Assembly: GCA_028282805.1 (NCBI GenBank)
Contig: JANQHD010000038.1
Coordinates: forward strand, 1 to 64,000
Origin: Phycisphaeraceae bacterium
Lineage (GTDB): Bacteria > Planctomycetota > Phycisphaerae > Phycisphaerales > Zrk34
Reading direction: 5' to 3'
DNA length: 64,000 bases
This document shows positions 44,123 to 53,018 of this stretch, one piece after another. Every line of letters begins with the position of its first letter. The first letter of the stretch is position 1. The notes beneath the pieces were generated by a model. The model searched no databases. It was not told the DNA's origin and saw nothing but the letters and a program-made list of their open reading frames with translations. The translations under genes and the position numbers were made by a program.

Positions 44123-46635
44123 TGGAACTGGAACGCCGCGAGTTCGTGAAGCTGGCCGCGATGAGCGCCGCGGTCGGCGCCGCTTCGTCCATGAACGCCG
44201 GCAAGGCCTGCGCCGCACCGGTCGATCCGCCGCCCGCGCCCGATCGGCCCGACATCCCCGGCGTTCAGTGGGACAAGGCCCCGTGCCGGTTCTGCGGCGT
44301 CGGTTGCCACGTGCAGGTCGGCGTCAAGGACGGCAAGGTCGCCGCGATCGCCGGCGATCGGCAGGCCGACGTCAACAAGGGCCTGCTCTGCGTCAAGGGC
44401 TACCACGTCGGCATGATCCTCTACGGCGAAGACCGCCTGACCACGCCCATGGTCAAGCGCAACGGCAAGCTCGAACCCGCCACGTGGGACGAGGCGATCG
44501 ACGTGGTCGCCAGGCGCATCATGAAATCCGGCAAGAAGTTTGGTATGTACATCTCGGGCCAGTCGACCGTTCCCGAGGGTTACGCCGCGCAGAAGCTGGT
44601 CAAGGGCGCGCTGGCCAACAACCACATCGAGGCCAACGCGCGCCTGTGCATGGCCTCGGCCGTGACCGGCTTTCTGAGCACGTATGGCGTCGACGAGCCG
44701 GCCAGCTGTTACGACGACCTCGACGCCTGCGACACGCTGATCATGTGGGGCAACAACCCTGCCGAGATGCACCCGGTGCTCTTCAGCCGGGTGGTCGACC
44801 GCATCGCGCGGGGCGAGAAGATCGAGATCATCGACATCGGCACACGCCGCACGCGCACCACCGACCAGGCCGACCACTACCTGGAGATGCGGCCGCACGG
44901 CGACCTGGCCATCGCCAACTGCCTCATGCAGCAGCTGATCGAAAACGACACGTACGACAAGGCGTTCGTCGAAAAGCATTGCAACTTCCGCGCCGACCAG
45001 GACCCGCGCGAAACCGCCGAGGCGCTGATGGACCACGACGCCTACGTCGCCCACGTCGCAAAGAAGGGCCACTCGGGCCTGTTCGGCAAGCCCATCACCT
45101 TCGCGCAGTTCAAGAAGCTCGTGTCGTACTACACGCCCGAGAAGACCGAGCAGTTGGCCGGCGTGCCCGCCGAGCAGCTGCGCATGCTGGCGAAGGTCTT
45201 CGCCGACCCCAAGCGCCGTATCGTGTCGATGTGGTGCATGGGCATGAACCAGCACACCGCCGGCACCGCGGTCAACAACCTCGTGCACGGCGTGCACCTG
45301 CTGTCGGGCCACTGGGGCAGGCCCGGCGACGGCCCGCAATCGCTCACCGGCCAGCCGTCCGCTTGCGGCACCGTGCGCGAAGTCGGCACCCTCGCCCACG
45401 CACTGCCTGGCGGTCGGCTCGTGGCCAAGCAGCCGCACCGCGCGTTCTGCGAAAAAGCGTGGAAGCTGCCCGCCGGCCACATGAACCCCAAGCCCGGCTA
45501 CCACACCGTCAAGATGTTCGAGCAGCTCTGCACGCCCACCGACGCCGGCGGCGACATCGACACCGTCTGGGTGCAGGTGACCAACCCCGGCCAGTCCCTG
45601 CCGAACACCAAGAAGCTCTACAAGGCCAAGGCCGACCTGCCCGACAAGTTCCTCATCGTCTCCGAGGTGTACCCCACGGCCTCGACCGAGCTGGCCGACG
45701 TCGTGCTGCCCGCGGCGATGTGGGTCGAGAAGAACGGCGTCTACGGCAACTCCGAACGCCGCACCCAGCAGTGGTTCAAGATGGTCGACCCGCCCGGCGA
45801 CGCCCGCGACGACTGCTGGCAGACGCTCGCCGTCGCCCGACGCCTCTTCGAACTCGGCCACCCCGGCCTGCGGGGCACCGATGGCAAGTGGCTCTTCACG
45901 ATCGAAGACGAAAACGGCGACGAGATCGAGTACTGGAAGTGGGAGAACTACTACAAGATCAACGTCGACAAGCACCTGTTCGACGAGTACCGGCAGTTCA
46001 CGTTCATGAAGCACAAGAACGTCGCGCCGTACGATGTACTGGTTAAGGTGCGCGGCCTGCGCTGGCCGGTGGTCGAGACCGCCGACGGCGAGTTCCGCGA
46101 GACGCGCTGGCGTTTCGTCGAGGGCGACGACGTGTACGTCGAGAAGGGGCGCGGCTTCCAGTTCTACCACTCGACGTCGAAAGACGACAGGGCGCAGGTC
46201 TGGTTCCGCCCGCACCACCAGCCCGCCGAACTGCCCGACGAGCGGCACGACTTCATGCTCACCACCGGCCGGGTGCTCGAGCACTGGCACACGGGCACGA
46301 TGACCATGCGCATCCCGCAGCTCCGCCGGGCCATGCCTGGCGCGTACGTGGAGATGAACCCCGACGACGCTCGTGAGCGCGGCATCTCCAACGGCGAGGT
46401 CGTCGCCATCACCACGCCGCGCGGCGAGATGCGCCTGCCGGTGTGGACCAACGGCCGCGCCACCCCGCAGCGGGGGCACCTGTTTATCCCGTTCTTCGAC
46501 GAGTCGGCGCAGATCAACGACCTGACGCTCGACGCGATCGACCCGTTCAGCAAGCAGCCGGACTACAAGAAGAGCGCCGCGAAGGTGACGCGCATCAGCG
46601 AGTTCGCGCCGCCCAGACAGGGGGGCAACCCGTGA
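44122..46635 (+). CDS. napA: Periplasmic nitrate reductase catalytic subunit NapA
   Basis: 837 aa, as for NapA. The Tat signal starts MELERREFVKLAAMS. The 4Fe-4S site is CRFCGVGC (C55, C58, C62) with the fourth Cys in LLCVKG. The molybdenum ligand is C176 in ARLCMASAV, followed by the Nap-specific CYDDLDACDTLIMWGNNPAEMHP. The bis-MGD domains continue to the C-terminal molybdopterin-binding domain (LTTGRVLEHWHTGTMT). It reduces nitrate to nitrite in the periplasm. It is followed directly by napB. Confidence 0.96.
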   Translation: MELERREFVKLAAMSAAVGAASSMNAGKACAAPVDPPPAPDRPDIPGVQWDKAPCRFCGVGCHVQVGVKDGKVAAIAGDRQADVNKGLLCVKGYHVGMILYGEDRLTTPMVKRNGKLEPATWDEAIDVVARRIMKSGKKFGMYISGQSTVPEGYAAQKLVKGALANNHIEANARLCMASAVTGFLSTYGVDEPASCYDDLDACDTLIMWGNNPAEMHPVLFSRVVDRIARGEKIEIIDIGTRRTRTTDQADHYLEMRPHGDLAIANCLMQQLIENDTYDKAFVEKHCNFRADQDPRETAEALMDHDAYVAHVAKKGHSGLFGKPITFAQFKKLVSYYTPEKTEQLAGVPAEQLRMLAKVFADPKRRIVSMWCMGMNQHTAGTAVNNLVHGVHLLSGHWGRPGDGPQSLTGQPSACGTVREVGTLAHALPGGRLVAKQPHRAFCEKAWKLPAGHMNPKPGYHTVKMFEQLCTPTDAGGDIDTVWVQVTNPGQSLPNTKKLYKAKADLPDKFLIVSEVYPTASTELADVVLPAAMWVEKNGVYGNSERRTQQWFKMVDPPGDARDDCWQTLAVARRLFELGHPGLRGTDGKWLFTIEDENGDEIEYWKWENYYKINVDKHLFDEYRQFTFMKHKNVAPYDVLVKVRGLRWPVVETADGEFRETRWRFVEGDDVYVEKGRGFQFYHSTSKDDRAQVWFRPHHQPAELPDERHDFMLTTGRVLEHWHTGTMTMRIPQLRRAMPGAYVEMNPDDARERGISNGEVVAITTPRGEMRLPVWTNGRATPQRGHLFIPFFDESAQINDLTLDAIDPFSKQPDYKKSAAKVTRISEFAPPRQGGNP

Positions 46636-47453
46636 TGGATTCGGCCGACTCACACCCCCCGCGACCTCCCTCGTTGCGCCGGCTCGGCCACGTCGCGCTG
46701 GCGGCGGTGCTCGCCGGCGCCGCGGTGGGTTACTTCGTGGGCATCAACGACGGCGTCACGCCGCACACGCCCGTGCCGTCGCCGGCCGATGTGCCGCAAG
46801 ACGCGCACGCCGACGTGCCACGGGCCGTGAACTACCGGCAGATGGCCGCGACGAACCTCGGGCCCAACGCCGCGTGGATCAGCCGCCTGCCCGCACCGGC
46901 GTCGGACCCAGCGGTGTTGTTTGCGAGCCTGCCGATCGACGAGCAGGATCGCACCGCCGCGGTGGAGGCCCGCGCCCAACGCCGCGCGTTCAGCGGTGCG
47001 CCGCCGGTGATCCCCCACGCGATCGATCAGACCTCGGCCGACTCGTGCATGGCCTGTCACGGTGAGGGTTTAAAGGTTGGTACGGTCGTCGCGCCGCGCA
47101 TGAGCCACGAGCTATACATCAGCTGCACACAGTGCCACGTCGAGATGACCAACCGCGCCATGCCGCCGATGGTGGCGCTGCGTGTCGGCGCGAACCGGTT
47201 CGATGGGCTCGCCGCGCCCGGGCCGGGCGAACGCGCTTGGCCGGGCGCGCCGCCGACCGTGCCGCACACGACGTGGATGCGCGAGAACTGCATGAGCTGC
47301 CATGGCGAGCTGGCACAGCAGGGCCTGCGCACCAGCCACCCGTGGCGCACCAGCTGCAACCAGTGCCACGCGCCCTCGGCCACGCTCGACCAGGTGCAGA
47401 CCTCGCCCTGGGCGGCGCCGAGCTTCATGCCAAGGTCAAACGCGAACCGATGA
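46635..47453 (+). CDS. napB: NapB-like cytochrome with duplicated di-haem module
   Basis: 272 aa, ATG overlapping the napA stop (TGATG). After an anchor/signal helix there is a standard NapB stretch (GAPPVIPHAI then CMACH and CTQCH) and a second version of it (GAPPTVPHTT then CMSCH and CNQCH). This gives four haems instead of the two of proteobacterial NapB (about 150 aa). The two halves keep the same order of motifs, which points to internal duplication. It should deliver electrons to NapA. Confidence 0.85.
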   Translation: MDSADSHPPRPPSLRRLGHVALAAVLAGAAVGYFVGINDGVTPHTPVPSPADVPQDAHADVPRAVNYRQMAATNLGPNAAWISRLPAPASDPAVLFASLPIDEQDRTAAVEARAQRRAFSGAPPVIPHAIDQTSADSCMACHGEGLKVGTVVAPRMSHELYISCTQCHVEMTNRAMPPMVALRVGANRFDGLAAPGPGERAWPGAPPTVPHTTWMRENCMSCHGELAQQGLRTSHPWRTSCNQCHAPSATLDQVQTSPWAAPSFMPRSNANR

Positions 47454-47782
47454 CCCCGCACGGCAAGCTAACTCGGCGTGACCTGCTGGTCGGGCGATTC
47501 CGCCGGGCGGTGGAACACGCGCGCGCGAGCAATGTGGCATCGACCGAATCGGCGCAAACGAAGGCGGTCATACAGGGCCGCCAGTGCCTGGCGTACCGCA
47601 ACCTGGTTTGCACGACGTGTTACGAGCGTTGCCCCGAAGCCGGCGCGCTGGTGATCGACAGCGGCCTGCCGCGCGTCGCGGCGGACAAGTGCACGGGCTG
47701 CGCGATCTGTCGTGACGTGTGCCCGGCCCCGGTCAACGCGGTGCTCATGGTCGGCGCGAAAGCCGAAGGCGGCGTGCGATGA
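47450..47782 (+). CDS. Small 4Fe-4S ferredoxin (NapF-like)
   Basis: 110 aa, start overlapping the napB stop (ATGA). It begins with KLTRRDLLVGRF, reminiscent of NapF/Tat-like starts, and carries two cluster motifs: CTTCYERCPEAGAL and CTGCAICRDVCPAPV. NapF of Proteobacteria is a cytoplasmic ferredoxin involved in NapA maturation. This one has two clusters rather than up to four. The name is by position and motif. Confidence 0.7.
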   Translation: MTPHGKLTRRDLLVGRFRRAVEHARASNVASTESAQTKAVIQGRQCLAYRNLVCTTCYERCPEAGALVIDSGLPRVAADKCTGCAICRDVCPAPVNAVLMVGAKAEGGVR

Positions 47783-48075
47783 GCCTCAACCAACTGGCCG
47801 AACTGCACCAGGCCGAACTCGACGAGGCGACCGTCGACCAGCTGTTCACCGACATCGCGGCGTTGACGCAGGTGATCGAGGTGCTGCCGAAGTACCAAAG
47901 CCAAGTGTACGCGCCCGACACGCCCATCACCCTTGAAGACGCGCGCGAACTGCTGCGGATCGGCGCGGTGCGCGGCGTGCAGGTCCGTTACCGCCACGAC
48001 GGGGCGCAGTGGTGGGACACGCTCATGCGAACACCCACCGGCGTGCGCGTCGTCCGCATCCGTCATGATTTTTGA
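47779..48075 (+). CDS. Uncharacterised 98-aa protein of the nap operon
   Basis: 98 aa, ATG overlapping the previous stop. The N-terminal half is helical (LAELHQAELDEATVDQLFTDI). The C-terminal half has a beta character with QVRYRHDGAQWWDTLMRTPTGVRVVRIRHDF. No Cys, no signal peptide, no membrane segment. I do not recognise a family. Tight coupling between the ferredoxin and moaA genes suggests a cytoplasmic role in NapA maturation or regulation. Confidence 0.7.
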   Translation: MSLNQLAELHQAELDEATVDQLFTDIAALTQVIEVLPKYQSQVYAPDTPITLEDARELLRIGAVRGVQVRYRHDGAQWWDTLMRTPTGVRVVRIRHDF

Positions 48076-48093
48076 ACGAGTGCAGCGCCAGCC

Positions 48094-49065
48094 ATGCTCA
48101 ACGATGCCACCGGCCGAACCATTTCATACCTGCGGCTCTCGCTCACCGAGTCGTGCCAGATGCGGTGCACGTACTGCCGCCCGGCTTGGCTGATGAACGC
48201 CGCGGGCCAAGGCACGCTGTGCGCCGACGAGATGCGGTGGCTTATCGCGCAACTCGCCCAACGCCACGGCTTGCATAAGGTTCGCTTCACCGGCGGTGAC
48301 CCGACGGCGCGGGGTGATTTGGTTGAGATCATCGAGCGCATCGCGGCGGTCGAGGGCATCGACGATCTGGCCATGACGACCAATGGCCTGACGCTGGCGC
48401 ATCACGCGAGCGACTACGCGCAAGCCGGGCTGCGGCGCGTGAACGTGAGCCTCGACTCGCTCGATGCTCAGCGGTTCAAGCGCATCACGGGCGTGGGGGC
48501 ACTGGACCGTGTGATTTGTGGCATCGACGCGGCGCAGGCCGCGGGGCTCGGGCCGGTCAAGCTCAACACCGTCGTGCTGCGCGGCGGCAACGACGATGAG
48601 TTGTGCGACTTGGCGCTGTTCGCAGCGAAGCGTGAGGTGGAGATCCGTTTTATCGAACTGATGCCCATGGGCCCGCTCGCCGACCAATGGGCCGAGCGTT
48701 ACGTGTCGGCCGGCGAGATGCGGCGGTCGCTCGAACGGCGGTTCGACGGGTGGGAGCCGATCGCACAGGGCTCGGGGGCGGCGGCGCTTTTTCGCGTGAC
48801 CTCGCACGACGGATGGGCGGCCACGATCGGCTTCATCACGCCGATGAGCTGCGACTTTTGCGCGGCGTGCGATCGCTTGCGGATCACCAGCCGGGGCGAG
48901 CTTTACCCGTGTTTGATGGACAAGCCGGCCGGCAGCTTGTTGCCCGCGATCCGCGACGGGTATGATCCGGTGTTGTTGGACCGATTGCTCGCACAGGGAT
49001 TACAACAGAAACAGCCGCGTCACCCACACGAGGGCCACGTGGTGATGACGCACATCGGAGGATGA
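48094..49065 (+). CDS. moaA: GTP 3',8-cyclase MoaA
   Basis: 323 aa. The N-terminal radical SAM cluster is CQMRCTYC (residues near 21-28) and the C-terminal substrate cluster is in CDFCAACDRLRITSRGELYPCL. The C-terminus ends in the conserved GG. The usual SAM-contact GGEP reads GGDP (FTGGDPTAR), a conservative change. It makes the first intermediate of molybdopterin synthesis from GTP. No moaC is seen in the window. Start at the ATG at 48094, 18 bases after the preceding gene. Confidence 0.93.
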   Translation: MLNDATGRTISYLRLSLTESCQMRCTYCRPAWLMNAAGQGTLCADEMRWLIAQLAQRHGLHKVRFTGGDPTARGDLVEIIERIAAVEGIDDLAMTTNGLTLAHHASDYAQAGLRRVNVSLDSLDAQRFKRITGVGALDRVICGIDAAQAAGLGPVKLNTVVLRGGNDDELCDLALFAAKREVEIRFIELMPMGPLADQWAERYVSAGEMRRSLERRFDGWEPIAQGSGAAALFRVTSHDGWAATIGFITPMSCDFCAACDRLRITSRGELYPCLMDKPAGSLLPAIRDGYDPVLLDRLLAQGLQQKQPRHPHEGHVVMTHIGG

Positions 49066-49066
49066 C

Positions 49067-49414
49067 ATGCCGACCGACGACGGCAAGAAGCTGCCGGACA
49101 CCTACAAGCGGTTCGTGGCGAAATACCCAAAGCTCGCCGAGTGCCACGAGACCGTGGCCCGGGAAGTCGAGCAGGCCGGCCCGCTCGACGCGAAAACGTT
49201 GGCGCTGATTAAGATCGGCATCTGCGTGGGCGGCAACCTTGAGTCGGCGCTGCGCAGCCACGTGCGTCGCGCCACGCAGGCCGGCGCGACCGAACAGGAA
49301 ATCGAGCAGGCGGTATTGCTGGGGATGAATACGTGCGGCTTTCCGCGCACCGTCGCGGCGTGGAGTTGGGCGCAGGTGCAGTTCGAACGCGACCGCACCG
49401 AGGCCGGGGGGTAA
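49067..49414 (+). CDS. Carboxymuconolactone decarboxylase / AhpD-like protein
   Basis: 115 aa with CGGAGGA just before the ATG. All-helical CMD domain: LDAKTLALIKIGICVGGNLESALRSHVRRATQAGATEQEIEQAV. The AhpD CxxC is absent (single Cys at the usual position), so peroxidase chemistry is unlikely. It is embedded between moaA and moaD, where no role in cofactor synthesis is known. Confidence 0.85.
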   Translation: MPTDDGKKLPDTYKRFVAKYPKLAECHETVAREVEQAGPLDAKTLALIKIGICVGGNLESALRSHVRRATQAGATEQEIEQAVLLGMNTCGFPRTVAAWSWAQVQFERDRTEAGG

Positions 49415-49418
49415 ACCG

Positions 49419-49664
49419 ATGGACGTGACGGTCATGCTGTTCGGGCCGCAGGCCGACCTGGCCGGTTGCCGTGAGCTTCATTTAACGGTGGGTGAAACGG
49501 CGACGTGTGCGCAGCTGCGCGAGATGTTGGCGGAGGCGTGCCCCGCGCTTGTGCCGTCACTCGGCGAGTCGCGCTTCGCGATCAACCAGCAGATGGCCGG
49601 CGACGACCGCGCCGTGCGGGCCGACGACGAGGTCGCGCTGATCGGGCTGGTGTCGGGCGGATGA
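49419..49664 (+). CDS. moaD: Molybdopterin synthase small subunit MoaD
   Basis: 81 aa, ubiquitin-like fold ending in the essential GG (GLVSGG), which is thiocarboxylated as sulfur donor. It starts VTVMLFGPQADLAGC, and REML and AINQQMAGDD follow the family. Four bases after the CMD gene, and its end overlaps the moaE start. Confidence 0.92.
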   Translation: MDVTVMLFGPQADLAGCRELHLTVGETATCAQLREMLAEACPALVPSLGESRFAINQQMAGDDRAVRADDEVALIGLVSGG

Positions 49665-50056
49665 ACGTCACGATTCACATCATCGACGGGCCGCTTTCCG
49701 ACGAGCCGAAACCCCTTGAAACCATGAGCGCGGGAGCGGTGGTGTGTTTCGATGGTGTGGTGCGGCCGAGTGAACACAACCGGCCCATCACCGGCCTCGA
49801 GTACGAAACCTACGACCCGATGACGGAGAACACCTTGCACCAACTCGCCGGGCGTATGCGCGACGAGTTCGGCTTGATCGCGATCACTGTCGAACACAGC
49901 CGGGGGTTCGTGCCCAACGGCGAGCGCTCGTTCCGTTTGCGTATCGCTTCTGCCCACCGCGCCGAAGCGTTGCGGGCGATGGAACAGTTCATCGAGCAGA
50001 TGAAGCGTGACATACCCATATGGAAGCGGCCGCGTTTCGTGGACGCACAGGCATGA
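49661..50056 (+). CDS. moaE: Molybdopterin synthase large subunit MoaE
   Basis: 131 aa, ATG overlapping the moaD stop. Motifs are GAVVCFDGVVRPSEHN near 25, LEYETYDPM near 46 and IASAHRAEAL near 95, with catalytic Lys in the QMKRDIPIWKRP region. Together with MoaD it inserts two sulfurs into precursor Z. Confidence 0.94.
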   Translation: MNVTIHIIDGPLSDEPKPLETMSAGAVVCFDGVVRPSEHNRPITGLEYETYDPMTENTLHQLAGRMRDEFGLIAITVEHSRGFVPNGERSFRLRIASAHRAEALRAMEQFIEQMKRDIPIWKRPRFVDAQA

Positions 50057-51273
50057 CGCGCCAACCCGCCATTACGCCGTTCGGCTACGACGACCCCGCC
50101 GAGGCGATCGCCGTGCTGTTGGCGCGTCTTTCGCCGGTCGACACCGAAACGCTGCCCGCCGAGCGAGCGGCGGGGCGTGTGTTGGCCGAGCCGATCACGG
50201 CCGACCGGCCCAGCCCGGCGTGCGACGTGAGCGCGATGGACGGTTACGCCGTGCGCATGGCCGACTTGGCGAACGGGTCGCTGCCCATCGCCGGCGAAGT
50301 GATCACTGGCGGCGCGCCGCCCGCGATGCCGAGCGGTGCGGTGTTGCGTATTTTCACCGGTGGCGCGGTGCCCCCGGGCGCCGAGGCCGTCGTGCCGCGC
50401 GAGCACGTTGACGAAGGGCACGACGCGATCGAGTTGCCGGGCGACTTGGCCGTGCAACCCGGTCAGCAGATACGGCGCGTCGGCGAGAACGCGCAGCGGG
50501 GCGAGGTGGTCATCGAGCCGGGCTGCGTGATCGACGCGACGATAGCGGCGGCGCTGGCGACGGTCGGCGCGGTGAGTTTGCGTGTGTATCGGCGCGTGAA
50601 ACTGAAGGCGCTGGTGACGGGTGACGAGGTCGCTAAGCCGCAAGCGGCGGTAGAGCCGTGGCAGGTGCGCGACAGCAACGGGCCGGCGCTGGGCGCGATG
50701 TTCGGCGGGGTGCCGTGGGTCGAGTGGTTGGGCGTCGAGCACGCGGTCGACGACGCGGCGTTGCTTGAGGGGCGCATTACCGGGGCGCTTGGCGCGTGCG
50801 ATGCGTTGCTCATCACCGGTGGCGTGTCGATGGGCGACCGCGACCACGTGCCGCACACGCTCGCCACGGCGGGTGTCGAGTTGTTGTTTCACAAGTTGCC
50901 GCAGCGCCCCGGTAAGCCGTTGCTCGGCGCGGTCGGGCCGGGTGGGCAGGCGGTGTTGGCGCTGCCGGGCAACCCGGTGTCGGTCATGGCCACGGCGCGG
51001 CGGTTCGTGGTCGCGGCGTTGCGCAAGTGTGCGGGCATCACGCACGACGAAACGGTCGGGCTGGTCGAAGTGACCAACGCCGACGACAAAACGCTGCCGT
51101 TGCACTGGTCGCGCCTCGTGCGTTGGGTCGGCGATGGCGAGGTGGAACTGGTCGCGACGCGCGGCAGCGGCGACATCGCCTCGGCGGCGCGCAGCGATGG
51201 TTTTGTGCTGATCCCGCCGGGCGAACAGGGCCGCGGGCCGTGGCCGTTCTACCCCTGGCGGGTTGGAGGTTGA
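50053..51273 (+). CDS. moeA: Molybdopterin molybdotransferase MoeA
   Basis: 406 aa, ATG overlapping the moaE stop. Motifs are DVSAMDGYAVR near 57, FTGGAVPPGAEAVVPRE near 100, LLITGGVSMGDRDHV near 255 and LPGNPVSVMATA near 305. It inserts molybdate into adenylated molybdopterin. No separate MogA appears in the window. Confidence 0.94.
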   Translation: MTRQPAITPFGYDDPAEAIAVLLARLSPVDTETLPAERAAGRVLAEPITADRPSPACDVSAMDGYAVRMADLANGSLPIAGEVITGGAPPAMPSGAVLRIFTGGAVPPGAEAVVPREHVDEGHDAIELPGDLAVQPGQQIRRVGENAQRGEVVIEPGCVIDATIAAALATVGAVSLRVYRRVKLKALVTGDEVAKPQAAVEPWQVRDSNGPALGAMFGGVPWVEWLGVEHAVDDAALLEGRITGALGACDALLITGGVSMGDRDHVPHTLATAGVELLFHKLPQRPGKPLLGAVGPGGQAVLALPGNPVSVMATARRFVVAALRKCAGITHDETVGLVEVTNADDKTLPLHWSRLVRWVGDGEVELVATRGSGDIASAARSDGFVLIPPGEQGRGPWPFYPWRVGG

Positions 51274-51274
51274 C

Positions 51275-51652
51275 ATGGACCCTTTGTTCTTCGCGATCGG
51301 TGCGCTGTCGGGTTGTGTGGCGGTGACTATCGGTGGGGCTCGCGCGCATGTGCTCGACAAGCTGGTGCCGAAGGAACGCCTGCCCATGCTCGAGGTCGGT
51401 ATGCGTTACCAGATGGCGCATTCGATGGCGCTGATGATCACGTCGATGGCGGTGGCGCACTTCCCCGGCGTTCTGCCGCGGTTGGCGGGGTGGGGGTTCG
51501 TCACCGGCATCGTGATTTTTCCGTGCATCTTGTACTTCTACGCGTTCACCGGGCGCAAGGCGATGCTCAAGTTGACGCCGGTTGGTGGGGTGGTGCTGCT
51601 GGGGGCGTGGGTTTGCCTGGCGCTGTCGCCGATCGTGCACGGTGTGGGGTGA
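51275..51652 (+). CDS. DUF423-family small membrane protein
   Basis: 125 aa, GGAGG before the ATG. Four membrane helices with the DUF423 pattern: FAIGALSGCVAVTIGGARAH at the start, MLEVGMRYQMAHSMALM, and a YAFTGRKAMLKLTPVGGVVLL end. Function unknown. Its place between moeA and the molybdate transporter is suggestive only. Confidence 0.85.
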   Translation: MDPLFFAIGALSGCVAVTIGGARAHVLDKLVPKERLPMLEVGMRYQMAHSMALMITSMAVAHFPGVLPRLAGWGFVTGIVIFPCILYFYAFTGRKAMLKLTPVGGVVLLGAWVCLALSPIVHGVG

Positions 51653-51656
51653 ACGG

Positions 51657-52868
51657 ATGACGTGGGCCGAGCCACAACCGGTCAACGCGAGCGATCGGCT
51701 ACGCTTCGGCGTCGGCGAATGGTCGGGAGCGCTCGGCGACCTGGGCACGTTCTTGCCGTTGTCGGTGGCGATGGCGCTGGTGTGCGGCTTGGACCTGGGC
51801 GCGATCTTTTTGTTCGCCGGGCTCGGTTGCATCGCCAGCGGGTTGGTGTTCCGCCTGCCGATCCCCGTACAACCGATGAAGGCCTTGGCCGCGGTGGCGA
51901 TCGCCGATGTGCTAACACCGGGCGCGGTGGCTGCGTCGGGGGTGTTCATGGGCGTGTTTTTGTTGACGCTGGCGCTGAGCGGTTTGCTCGAACGGGCGGG
52001 GCGCTTCGTGCCCACGCCGGTCGTGCGCGGCATACAGGTGGCGATCGGGTTGAAGCTCGCGCTCAAGGCGGTCGCGTGGGCCACGGGCGTCAATTGGAGC
52101 GCGATGACGTTGAGTGTCGGCGACGGCCTGCCGCTGATCGGGGCCGACAGCTGGCTGGTTTTGGTCATCGCGGCGGTGGTGCTGGTGTTGGGGCGGCGCA
52201 TGGTGTTGGCGTTGCCGTTGTTGTTCATCGCCGGCCTGGGTTTGATTGCGCTGATCGAAGTCGACGCTTACCGCATCACGTCGCTGGGCTTGCCGCGTGT
52301 GGGCCTGGTTCAACCGAACGGCGGTGAGTGGCTGCTGGGTTTGCGCGAGGCGGCGATGGCGCAGCTGCCGTTGACGTTGCTCAACTCGGTGCTGGCGGTG
52401 TGCGCGCTCAGCGGCGACCTGTTCCCTGGGCGTGGCGTGCCGCTGCGGCGCATGGCGTTGAAAATCGGTTTGCTCAACTTACTCACCACACCGTTGGGCG
52501 CGATGCCCATGTGTCACGGCGCGGGCGGCCTGGCGGCGCAACACCGCTTCGGCGCACGCACGGGGGGCAGCGTGCTCATACTGGGCGGCGGGCTGGTCGT
52601 GGTGGGCCTGCTGTTCGGCGGGGGGCTGGGTGAGTTGCTGAACCTTTACCCCAAGTCGATTCTCGCGGTCATGATCTCGTTGGCCGGCTGGTTGTTGGCG
52701 TCGAAGGCTTTCGGCACGCGCGGGGCCGCGAACCTCGTGGTGCTAGCGGTGACGGTGGGGGGCATCGTCGCGGTAAACACCGCGGTCGGCTTTTTGCTCG
52801 GCATGGCGGTGGCGTACGCCATGAGAACGTGGCGACATTTTGCTTGGCCACCTTCTTCTGGCGAATGA
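51657..52868 (+). CDS. MOT1-like molybdate (sulfate-type) transporter
   Basis: 403 aa with about ten helices. It has the SulP-related MOT1 features: GEWSGALGDLGTFLPL near 18, the PIPVQPMKALAAVAIAD motif near 62, and MPMCHGAGGLAAQHRFGARTG near 283. The PVQPMKA and PMCHGAGG signatures are those of high-affinity molybdate transporters. Its position behind moaA-moaD-moaE-moeA supports molybdate uptake for NapA. Start at the ATG at 51657, four bases after the DUF423 stop. Confidence 0.87.
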   Translation: MTWAEPQPVNASDRLRFGVGEWSGALGDLGTFLPLSVAMALVCGLDLGAIFLFAGLGCIASGLVFRLPIPVQPMKALAAVAIADVLTPGAVAASGVFMGVFLLTLALSGLLERAGRFVPTPVVRGIQVAIGLKLALKAVAWATGVNWSAMTLSVGDGLPLIGADSWLVLVIAAVVLVLGRRMVLALPLLFIAGLGLIALIEVDAYRITSLGLPRVGLVQPNGGEWLLGLREAAMAQLPLTLLNSVLAVCALSGDLFPGRGVPLRRMALKIGLLNLLTTPLGAMPMCHGAGGLAAQHRFGARTGGSVLILGGGLVVVGLLFGGGLGELLNLYPKSILAVMISLAGWLLASKAFGTRGAANLVVLAVTVGGIVAVNTAVGFLLGMAVAYAMRTWRHFAWPPSSGE

Positions 52869-53018
52869 TCTAAGGCCCGGCCATTAAAGCGATTGCAACA
52901 ACGACCAAGCGATTGCCGGTAATACGGTCAAATTGTTCAAACTTTTTGCGCGTTATGCGGAAAGAAATCGGATGATGTTATCGTTTTAATTGCAGGTCGC
53001 CTTTTGGAGTTGCCCCGC

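Noticed and set aside
44092-46653. An 853-codon open frame antisense to napA
   Set aside because: It mirrors the codon-position GC bias of napA, has no ribosome site and a low-complexity His/Val/Gly-rich product. It is a shadow of the real gene.
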